From positions 1-12,566 of the forward strand of contig JANLRZ010000227.1 in the NCBI GenBank assembly GCA_031362155.1: DNA of 12,566 bases, written 5' to 3'. Made by a program: the position numbers and the translations under genes. Within the stretch, counting starts at the first letter, position 1. Each line of letters begins with the position of its first letter. Under the pieces are notes generated by a model. That model worked only from the letters and a program-made list of their open reading frames with translations, searched no databases and had not been told where the DNA came from. Source of the DNA: JAENVU01 sp031362155. Its GTDB lineage: Bacteria; Actinomycetota; Acidimicrobiia; IMCC26256; JAENVU01. Of the stretch, positions 7,133 to 12,566 are shown one piece after another.

Positions 7133-8818
7133 ATGCGGAGACGGTGGATCGGAGTCATCGTCGTGTGCGTGGCGGTCGGCGTCCCGAGCGGCGCGGGCGC
7201 GGCCGCGATACCCGGCGCGCCGGCGTGCCCGGTGTTTCCCACGGATTCGTACTGGCACGCGTCGGTCGCCGCGATGCCGGTCGATCCGAACTCGGGTGCG
7301 TACGTGGCCAACGCGGGCGCCACGGCCGGGCTCCATGCGGACTTCGGAGCGGGACTGTATGCGGGAGGACCGATCGGGATCCCGTTCACGACCGTTCCTG
7401 GTACCCAACCGAAGGTCCCGATCGGGTTCGACTATGCCGACGAAAGCGATCCCGGTCCGTATCCCATCCCCGCCAACGCTCCGATCGAAGGTGGGTCAGG
7501 GAGTGCGGGGGATCGACACGTCATCGTGGTCGATCGGGATCGCTGCCGGCTCTACGAGATGTATTCCGCCTTCCCGAGTGGATCCGGTTGGACCGCGGGG
7601 TCGGGCGCGGTGTTCGACCTGACCGCGAACGCGATGCGCCCGCGGACCTGGACGAGTGCCGACGCGGCGGGACTCCCGATCCTGCCGGGGTTGGTGCGTT
7701 ACGACGAGGTCGCCGGTGGCGACATCGACCACGCGATTCGCATCACGTTGCGGCGGACCGACCGGCGGTACGTGTGGCCCGCGCGCCATCAGGCCGGCGT
7801 TGCCGACGCGACGGCTGCACCAATGGGCGCATGGCTTCGGTTGAAGGCGAACGTCGACCCCAACCGTTTCGGCCCGCAGGCGCGGGTCGTGGTGCGGGCA
7901 CTGCAGACCCACGGTGCGATCGTCGCCGACAACGGATCATCGTGGTACATCTCGGGTGCGCCGGACGACCGGTGGGACAACGACGATCTGCACGCGCTCG
8001 GCGCGCTGCACGGATCCGACTTCGAGTTCATGAACCCGACCCCGATGATGGTCGGCCCCGACACCGGTCAGGTCGTCACCGCGTCCGCCCGATCGGACCT
8101 CGCCGGTGGGGTGACGCTCGACGGATTCGGTGGACTGCACCGATTCCGCGTCGGCGCCGGTCCCGCGCTGGGGGCACTCCACGACGGGCCGTACTGGCCG
8201 GGGTGGGACATCGCTCGCGGGGTCGCGATCACCCCGAACGCGGCGGGCGGCTACGTGCTCGACGGCTTCGCGGGTCTGCACTCGTTCCGGGTCGGGACGT
8301 CGACGGCGTCGGTCCCTCGGGTGATCGGCGGCCCGTACTGGCGGGGTTGGGACATCGCTCGGGGCGTGGTCGTGCTTCCCGGCGGGTCTGGCGGCTACGT
8401 GCTCGACGGTTTCGGCGGGCTCCACCCGTTCCGACTCGGTGCCGGGCCGATGCCGCCCACGGCGACGAGCGGCCCCTACTGGCGGGGCTGGGACATCGCT
8501 CGGGGTGTGGCCCTTCTCCCAGGAGGTCGAACGGGATACGTGGCGGACGCGCTCGGAGGACTCCACCCGGTGGCGTTCGGGGGCGCGGTGCCGCCCGCTG
8601 CGGGTCGAGGCGTCTCCGTGACCCGAGGCGCGGTACGTACCGCCGGCCTCGCGCTCCTGCCGGACGGAACCGGCGGGTACACGTTGGATCAACTCGGTGG
8701 CGTGCATCCCTTCGCGGTGGGACCGACGAATCCCGTGGCACCGATCGTGGGCGGCGCGCCCGCGTGGCCGTGGCCGATCGCCCGGGGGATTGCCGTCTCG
8801 CCGAGTACCGCAGCCTGA
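7133..8818 (+). CDS. Secreted protein of unknown function with five C-terminal 47-residue repeats
   Basis: A 561-residue exported protein. Residues 1-24 form a Sec-type signal peptide (Arg-rich start, hydrophobic core around 6-17, small residues near 20-24). Residues about 30-315 form one domain with conserved-looking segments: ESDPGPYPIP, GDRHVIVVD (126-134), DAAGLPILPGLVRYDE (177-192), VWPARH (214-219), PMGAWLRLKA (230-239), IVADNGSSWYISG. I recall this pattern from uncharacterised secreted proteins of actinobacteria and other soil phyla, without known activity. Residues about 327-561 contain five units starting with LDGFGGLH-like motifs at 329, 376, 424, 471 and 518, three carrying GPYWxGWDIARGV. 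The ATG at 7133 is supported by the signal peptide; its ribosome binding site is weak (GAGAA). It follows nurA by 35 nt with no visible terminator, so read-through from the repair operon is possible, but a functional link is doubtful. Confidence 0.85.
   Translation: MRRRWIGVIVVCVAVGVPSGAGAAAIPGAPACPVFPTDSYWHASVAAMPVDPNSGAYVANAGATAGLHADFGAGLYAGGPIGIPFTTVPGTQPKVPIGFDYADESDPGPYPIPANAPIEGGSGSAGDRHVIVVDRDRCRLYEMYSAFPSGSGWTAGSGAVFDLTANAMRPRTWTSADAAGLPILPGLVRYDEVAGGDIDHAIRITLRRTDRRYVWPARHQAGVADATAAPMGAWLRLKANVDPNRFGPQARVVVRALQTHGAIVADNGSSWYISGAPDDRWDNDDLHALGALHGSDFEFMNPTPMMVGPDTGQVVTASARSDLAGGVTLDGFGGLHRFRVGAGPALGALHDGPYWPGWDIARGVAITPNAAGGYVLDGFAGLHSFRVGTSTASVPRVIGGPYWRGWDIARGVVVLPGGSGGYVLDGFGGLHPFRLGAGPMPPTATSGPYWRGWDIARGVALLPGGRTGYVADALGGLHPVAFGGAVPPAAGRGVSVTRGAVRTAGLALLPDGTGGYTLDQLGGVHPFAVGPTNPVAPIVGGAPAWPWPIARGIAVSPSTAA
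8117..8815 (+). repeat. Five in-frame coding repeats of 141-144 bp
   Basis: Units begin at about 8117, 8258, 8402, 8543 and 8684, a period of 47-48 codons. Units 2 and 3 share long stretches of near-identical DNA: the 3' halves around 8330-8370 and 8471-8511 both encode GPYWRGWDIARGV with only a few synonymous differences. This suggests recent duplication or gene conversion. Unit 5 is the most diverged. Confidence 0.85.
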
Positions 8819-8857
8819 CGATTCGGGCCTGACTCTTCCGGTTGATACTCCGACTGA

Positions 8858-10573
8858 CTACTCGGGCCCGGACCAGCCGCGGTCGACGATCCCCGTGTCG
8901 TAACACTCGGCGAGATGTTCCAACCAGGCTCGCGACTCGCGGAGTCCGCCCGGCCGGTTCCGAGCGAGCCAGAGCCGTTCATGTTCGGTGATGATGGGCC
9001 GGAGGGCGGCAGCGAGTCCGGCACGGGTGTCGGCGTCGACGGCGGCGAGCGCTCCCCCCACGGCCAGCCGTGCGTGCGCATCGGCGCAGAGCACGCGCAC
9101 CAACGCGATCGCGTTGCGGAGTTCTTCGATGATCAACGGGGCGTCGGCTCGCCGACTCGTGACGAGATCGAGCCGATGCTCGTAGGCGTCGAGATCGGCT
9201 TCCAGCGCGTCGTACTGGTCGTCACTCGCGCCGAGCAACGGTCCACGACCGATGTCGAGCTGCGGGAAGTAGAACGGGAGCGCGAACGACGCGACGTTCC
9301 ACACTTGCGGTTCGAGCCGGAGGTAGACGTCACCCAGACCGAGCACGATCCGTGCGAGTTCACCCGATGGATCGTCGTAGCAGTGCTCGGAGAGCGCCGC
9401 GGCGAGATCGAGGTCCTGGTTGGACTCCCGACACCACGCCAACGCGGCGCTGAACGCGAGGCCGGGGTCGCTCACCGCCGGGTACTGCACGTGGCCGTTG
9501 TCGCCCCAGTCGGTGGTGAGCATGCCGGTCGCGCCGTGGGCCAGTGCAGCGGTGATGGCCTCGGAGATATTGGCGCGCATGTTGGTCGTGCGGCCGAGGA
9601 TGGTGAGCCAGCTCGATGTTCCGGGTGCCACCCAGCGGGGAATGCCGGCGCGGGCGAGGGCGTCGAGCCGGGCCGTCCAGGGGTGGCCGGCGTCGTAGCC
9701 CCACTCGCACACGATGATGCCGGGCGGGAGATCGGCGAGCCGCTCGGGATGGCCGGCGAGGATGTCGCCCCAGATGACGAGCGCGCGCCCCGCCAACTCG
9801 GGGAGCGCCCGCAGGGTCTGGACCCAGGTGAGGTAGTCGTCGAACCGGGTCGCGGGCATCTCCCAGGGCTCGTCGAGACCCAGGTTGACGAATCGCGGAT
9901 CGGAGAAGTGGGGGAGCAGCTCCGCGAAGAGACTCCGCACCAATGCCAACGACGCAGGGTCGGTCGGTTCGATGGTGCTCGGAGGTCGGTGCATCCCCAT
10001 CATCACGTAGCCGGCGGGGTCCATGGCCAGGTCGCGGTAGCGCTCGTACGCGAGCCAGCGGTTCATGTGGCCGAGGCAGTTCTGGTTGGGGACCAGCGCG
10101 ATGTGACGGTCCCGGCAGAACGCGTCGAGTTCGTCGATCTCGGCCGGAGTGAACGGACTCGCGTCGCGCCAGACCGCCTCGTGGTCCGCATACGCAAACG
10201 TGTGCTCGGCGTAGAGCTCGATGTGGTTGAACTTCCACTCGGCCAGCCGGTCGACCAAGGCCAGGAGGGTGGGCATGGTGGGCACCTTGTCGCGCGAGAC
10301 GTCGAGCATCACGCCGCGCTCGGCGAGGTCGGGCCAGTCGCGGATCGTGCCGACCGGGAGTCGGCCGTCGTGCTCACGCGCGAGCTGGCGCAGCGTCATC
10401 CGCCCGTAGAACTCACCGGCCGGGTCGGCGGTGGCGAGCGTGATCCCGGTGGTCGCGATCTCCAGCGAATACCCCTGGGAGGCCACGGTGGGATCGGCGA
10501 CGACCGCAGGCTCGGATGGCGCAACGAACTCGTCGCCGAGGTGGACGTCACGGGGGGTCGGGAGCAACGTCAT
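8858..10573 (-). CDS. GH20-type beta-N-acetylhexosaminidase-like glycosidase, cytoplasmic
   Basis: A 571-residue glycoside hydrolase resembling family 20 (beta-hexosaminidases, which remove terminal N-acetylglucosamine or N-acetylgalactosamine by substrate-assisted catalysis). Residues 1-80 resemble the GH20 N-terminal domain, including FYGRMTLRQL and the link IRDWPDLAERG (78-87). The barrel follows with GVMLDVSRDKVPTM (87-100), FNHIELY (115-121), NCLGHM (165-170) and the putative catalytic pair Asp234-Glu235 in NLGLDEPWEM. Classical GH20 enzymes have Gly-Gly-Asp-Glu here. WGDILAGHP and TTDWGDNGHVQ are further likely barrel-end segments; the last 150 residues look helical. There is no signal peptide, so the substrate is probably taken up or released inside the cell. 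The ATG at 10573 was chosen because AAAGGA lies 6 nt upstream and homology starts there; the frame extends to 10798 through the upstream gene. It overlaps the acetyltransferase gene by 4 nt (ATGA). Exact substrate unknown. Confidence 0.82.
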   Translation of the reverse strand: MTLLPTPRDVHLGDEFVAPSEPAVVADPTVASQGYSLEIATTGITLATADPAGEFYGRMTLRQLAREHDGRLPVGTIRDWPDLAERGVMLDVSRDKVPTMPTLLALVDRLAEWKFNHIELYAEHTFAYADHEAVWRDASPFTPAEIDELDAFCRDRHIALVPNQNCLGHMNRWLAYERYRDLAMDPAGYVMMGMHRPPSTIEPTDPASLALVRSLFAELLPHFSDPRFVNLGLDEPWEMPATRFDDYLTWVQTLRALPELAGRALVIWGDILAGHPERLADLPPGIIVCEWGYDAGHPWTARLDALARAGIPRWVAPGTSSWLTILGRTTNMRANISEAITAALAHGATGMLTTDWGDNGHVQYPAVSDPGLAFSAALAWCRESNQDLDLAAALSEHCYDDPSGELARIVLGLGDVYLRLEPQVWNVASFALPFYFPQLDIGRGPLLGASDDQYDALEADLDAYEHRLDLVTSRRADAPLIIEELRNAIALVRVLCADAHARLAVGGALAAVDADTRAGLAAALRPIITEHERLWLARNRPGGLRESRAWLEHLAECYDTGIVDRGWSGPE

Positions 10574-11391
10574 CGCAGATCCTTTCGATACACCAGGAAG
10601 CTCCGACCGAGCGTTGCGCCGATGCGGGCGTAGGGCACGATCGGTCCGACCCACGCGATCTCCGCGGCAGTCCGTCCGTCGGCGCGCATCCGGTGGAGCG
10701 CACCGAGGAGCGGCGCGACTCCTACTCCCCGGCCGAGGAGGTCGGGCCGGACCGCGACGGGGCCGACCAACCCGCGCCGATTCACGTCGTAGGCACACAC
10801 GGCGGCGATGCTGTCAGCGTCTTCGCTCAGAACCAAACCGTCTTGTCGTGCGGCCCGGTGCATCTCGGCCGTCCAGAACGCCCAGTGCCGATTCGACCAC
10901 GCGTCGATCGCAGGGAGGTCGTCGGCGGTGGCGAGCCGGTGACCACCGGGATCGGGCGCGAGCCCGGTGAGGGTGATGTCCATATTGAGGTGGACGTCGA
11001 CGCGCGCGTACTTGGACCGTTCGGCGAGGCAGATGGCGGCGAGCTCGCGGGTGTCGATCCCGGGCCAGAGATAGAAGGGCGCGTCGGCACCGATGGTGAC
11101 GGAGGTCGCGCCGGCGGAGGAGAGTTGCGTCTCCGCGTCGGCCAAGAGCGCCGTGCCGACGCCGGCCCGGCGGGTGCTCGGGTCCACCGCCAGGAACCGC
11201 ACAAAGCCCTCGTGCTCGCGACGCGCCGTGACTACGACGCCCACCTTCGGATCGCCCCGGATCTCGGCCGGTTGATCGGGATCGAAGCAAGCGCGTTCGA
11301 GCTCGTCCGCGGTGGGCGGATCGACCAACGAGCGGGCCGCGAGGGCTGCGATGGCGGCCAGATCGTCTCGGCCCAACTCGCGAATCTGCAC
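10570..11391 (-). CDS. Tandem GNAT-family N-acetyltransferase
   Basis: A 273-residue protein with two GNAT-like halves. The N-terminal half (about 1-125) has FLAVDPSTRRAGVGTALL (67-83), the acetyl-CoA pyrophosphate-binding motif, followed by FYLWPGI (106-112). The C-terminal half (about 150-273) has VAVRPDLLGRGVG (212-224) and ends in ARIGATLGRSFLVYRK, a typical GNAT C-terminus. Both motif A copies look usable. Such double-GNAT proteins include mycothiol synthase, but the motifs here do not point to that enzyme. Acetyl-CoA would be the donor; the acceptor is unknown. It is translationally coupled to the hexosaminidase-like gene, which makes an amino sugar or amino-sugar conjugate a reasonable guess. 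The GTG start at 11391 is the first start after an in-frame TAG, has no Shine-Dalgarno sequence, and lies 6 nt after a -10-like TAGGTT, suggesting a leaderless transcript. Confidence 0.85.
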   Translation of the reverse strand: MQIRELGRDDLAAIAALAARSLVDPPTADELERACFDPDQPAEIRGDPKVGVVVTARREHEGFVRFLAVDPSTRRAGVGTALLADAETQLSSAGATSVTIGADAPFYLWPGIDTRELAAICLAERSKYARVDVHLNMDITLTGLAPDPGGHRLATADDLPAIDAWSNRHWAFWTAEMHRAARQDGLVLSEDADSIAAVCAYDVNRRGLVGPVAVRPDLLGRGVGVAPLLGALHRMRADGRTAAEIAWVGPIVPYARIGATLGRSFLVYRKDLR

Positions 11392-11397
11392 GGCTGC

Positions 11398-11403
11398 AAC
11401 CTA
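11398..11403 (-). promoter_or_regulatory. Candidate leaderless -10 element of the GNAT-GH20 unit
   Basis: TAGGTT on the minus strand fits TAnnnT and is separated by exactly 6 nt from the GTG start at 11391. That is the same spacing as TACGGT to the herA ATG. No ribosome binding site is present, as expected for leaderless translation. No good -35 hexamer is visible. Confidence 0.42.
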
Positions 11404-11416
11404 GAGGTCACGAGGA

Positions 11417-11435
11417 TCACCACGCTCCGTGGTCA
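11417..11435. promoter_or_regulatory. 19-bp near-perfect palindrome (candidate operator)
   Basis: TCACCACG-CTC-CGTGGTCA has two 8-bp arms that match as inverted repeats at 7 of 8 positions, around a 3-nt centre. It lies 14 bp upstream of the candidate -10 element of the GNAT-GH20 unit and 64 bp upstream of the GAF gene start, in the only divergent region on this side. The shape suits a dimeric regulator of the GntR, LacI or TetR type; it is not the Streptomyces DasR consensus. The identity of any binding protein is unknown. Confidence 0.4.
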
Positions 11436-11499
11436 AGGTCCTCCGACCGCGCGCCGATATGTCCGATAGCGGTCCATCGAATGCAGGAGTGTCCTACCA

Positions 11500-12294
11500 A
11501 TGCCCACTCGAGAATCGGAACTGCGCGAAGACCTCGCCCGGGAGGAGCGCCTCGCCGATCTGCCGTCCGACGGTGTGGCGTCGCTCGGCGCGGTGCGCCG
11601 CCGCCGCTCACAGATTGCCTTCCTCGGGGGGCTCGTCACGGTCGCGCTGATTGCGGCGACGCTCGTCTCCGAAGGCGTCGTCAGTCTCGGTGCCAAGAGC
11701 ATCATCGACGCGAGCAACACTCGCATCGCCCTGGCGTTGTTCAGCATCTGGATCATCGTGTACGCGTTCGACAAGGACCGGCACCTCCGGCGGGTCGTAC
11801 GCGACCGTGAACTGATCTTCGAGCTGGACAGCGAGATCGCCTGTGGTCTGCTGAGTTCCGGCCTGGTCCTCGATGCCGTCACCGCGCTCCACGCAACCAT
11901 CGAGCTGGACCAGCTCCTCCCGGCGATCGTCGAGCAGGGCAGGAACCTCGTCGGCGTCGACGATGGGGTGTTGTTCCTGAGCGAAGACCAGGAACTGCAA
12001 CCGGTCGTCGACGCTCAGGGCACCGCCGGCTTGCTCGCGCCGGTGATGGAACTGGTCCGATCCCAACACACGGTCCTCGCGGTCACCAGCGACGACGCGC
12101 TGACGATCGGCGTGCCCATCGATGACCGCGACGGAGCACTCCTCGCGGTCCTCGTGCTGCCCGGGCTCGTCGCCGCCGAACTCACCGCCGACACTCGGGC
12201 GGTCATGGCCCGGTACGGCGCCGCGGCGGGCTCCGCGTTGGTCAACGCCCGCCGCTACGAAGCCGCCATGTTCCTCCTCGACATCGCGCACTAG
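11500..12294 (+). CDS. Membrane-anchored GAF-domain protein without output domain
   Basis: A 264-residue protein. Residues 1-37 are charged and cytoplasmic-like, ending in RRRR. Two hydrophobic segments at about 38-60 and 76-90 should form a membrane hairpin. A basic linker (DKDRHLRRVVRDRE, 91-104) and a short helix (LIFELDSEIACGLLSSGL) lead to a GAF domain at about 125-255, recognisable by TIELDQLLPAIVEQGRNLVGVDDGVLFL (133-160), the beta-rich core and the closing helix SALVNARRYEAAMF. GAF domains usually bind a small ligand or mediate dimerisation ahead of a kinase, cyclase or phosphatase domain, but here the protein ends 7 residues after the closing helix. No ligand-binding Cys or His pattern is evident. 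AGGAG (11485-11489) lies 10 nt before the ATG. The stop codon is 2 bp from a tandem repeat, so truncation of a longer ancestor is possible but unproven. Confidence 0.75.
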   Translation: MPTRESELREDLAREERLADLPSDGVASLGAVRRRRSQIAFLGGLVTVALIAATLVSEGVVSLGAKSIIDASNTRIALALFSIWIIVYAFDKDRHLRRVVRDRELIFELDSEIACGLLSSGLVLDAVTALHATIELDQLLPAIVEQGRNLVGVDDGVLFLSEDQELQPVVDAQGTAGLLAPVMELVRSQHTVLAVTSDDALTIGVPIDDRDGALLAVLVLPGLVAAELTADTRAVMARYGAAAGSALVNARRYEAAMFLLDIAH

Positions 12295-12336
12295 ACCCCC
12301 GCTCTTGGCGCTGACGCGCCGGGCCGCTCGGGCCAC

Positions 12337-12400
12337 GGCCGACGCCACGTACCTGTGGCGCCGGGGTGCGGTCGGTCGTTGTCGGCGTCGGCCTCTTGTT
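12337..12400 (+). terminator. Terminator-like stem in repeat copy 1
   Basis: A perfect 10-bp GC-rich inverted repeat, GGCCGACGCC (12337-12346) with GGCGTCGGCC (12384-12393), encloses 37 nt and is followed by TCTTGTT (12394-12400), a modest U-rich tail. It lies 42 nt after the GAF gene stop. The long loop and weak U-tract make it an imperfect intrinsic terminator. An inner hairpin (12343-12360) competes for the same left arm. Confidence 0.35.
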
Positions 12401-12440
12401 CCCCGCTCTTGGCGCTGACGCGCCGGGCCGCTCGGGCCAC

Positions 12441-12504
12441 GGCCGACGCCACGTACCTGTGGCGCCGGGGTGCGGTCGGTCGTTGTCGGCGTTGGCCTCT
12501 TGTT
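12441..12504 (+). terminator. Terminator-like stem in repeat copy 2
   Basis: Second copy of the same structure, GGCCGACGCC (12441-12450) with GGCGTTGGCC (12488-12497), followed by TCTTGTT. The one base that differs from copy 1 turns a C into a T opposite G, so RNA pairing is kept as a G-U wobble on the plus-strand transcript. Confidence 0.33.
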
Positions 12505-12540
12505 CCCCGCTCTTGGCGCTGACGAGCCGGGCCGCTCGTG

Positions 12541-12566
12541 TCAGACGATCCAGGGGTAGTCGTCGC
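12541..12566 (-). CDS. Possible 3' end of a convergent gene running off the right edge
   Basis: On the minus strand a frame open to the window edge ends in Asp-Asp-Tyr-Pro-Trp-Ile-Val followed by TGA (12543-12541). The residues are plausible for a protein C-terminus, and a convergent gene would explain why the repeats lie here. Only eight codons are visible, so this could be chance, and no function can be given. Confidence 0.3.

Larger units (their letters stand above)
12297..12540. repeat. 104-bp tandem repeat, 2.3 copies
   Basis: Copies run 12297-12400 and 12401-12504, followed by a partial third from 12505 to about 12540. Copies 1 and 2 differ at a single base over 104 bp (C at 12389, T at 12493). 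The third copy has scattered differences (A for C at 12525) and stops matching just at the TCA at 12541. Each copy contains GGCGC-TGAC-GCGCC (12307-12320 in copy 1; disrupted in copy 3), a short hairpin CGCCAC-GTACCT-GTGGCG (12343-12360), and a 10-bp inverted repeat GGCCGACGCC/GGCGTCGGCC (12337-12346 with 12384-12393). No credible coding sequence crosses it. It fills the region between two apparently convergent genes. Confidence 0.9.

Noticed and set aside
7144..8832. Second plus-strand frame overlapping the secreted repeat protein
   Set aside because: Arg-rich shadow frame; the frame starting at 7133 has the signal peptide and the regular protein repeats.
8824..8870. Inverted repeat CGGGCC...GGCCCG between the convergent secreted-protein and GH20 genes, as a bidirectional terminator
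   Set aside because: Only 6 bp with a 35-nt loop, the right arm lies in the last GH20 codons, and no T-tract follows on either side.
8915..10633. Plus-strand open frame of about 570 codons opposite the GH20 gene
   Set aside because: Antisense shadow; the minus strand shows the GH20 motifs, a good ribosome binding site and a 4-nt overlap with its neighbour.
12297..12540. CRISPR array
   Set aside because: The repeat is a continuous 104-bp tandem unit without unique spacers, and no cas genes are present.

Overview
The window is GC-rich DNA (roughly 70% by eye) with GTG/ATG starts, tightly packed genes and candidate leaderless promoters of the TAnnnT type. This fits an actinobacterium; the protein styles make me lean towards the class Acidimicrobiia, but that is an inference without a search. 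Nearly all of the window is coding.

Left edge, minus strand: the likely first codons of a gene running off the window (1-13) and a classical short-chain dehydrogenase/reductase (50-871). An 82-bp divergent intergenic region with candidate promoters for both directions and a small palindrome separates it from the centrepiece.

954-7097, plus strand: four genes, each overlapping the next by 4 nt: a HerA-type hexameric ATPase/translocase, SbcD (Mre11-type nuclease), SbcC (a short Rad50-type SMC-like ATPase with a CPVC zinc hook) and a NurA-domain nuclease. The order herA-mre11-rad50-nurA is that of the archaeal double-strand-break resection operon. The likely joint role is processing DNA ends: SbcCD opens or cleaves the end and HerA-NurA translocates and degrades. 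The HerA homologue has a non-canonical P-loop.

7133-8818, plus strand: a secreted protein of unknown function with an N-terminal domain of about 300 residues and five C-terminal repeats of 47-48 residues, possibly a small beta-propeller.

8858-11391, minus strand: a two-gene unit, a tandem-GNAT acetyltransferase followed (4-nt overlap) by a cytoplasmic GH20-type hexosaminidase-like enzyme; amino-sugar salvage is a plausible theme. A near-perfect 19-bp palindrome lies upstream.

11500-12294, plus strand: a membrane-anchored GAF-domain protein without an output domain. Right after its stop codon come 2.3 copies of a 104-bp tandem repeat (12297-12540) containing strong inverted repeats, up to the apparent stop codon of a convergent gene that leaves the window on the right (12541-12566).
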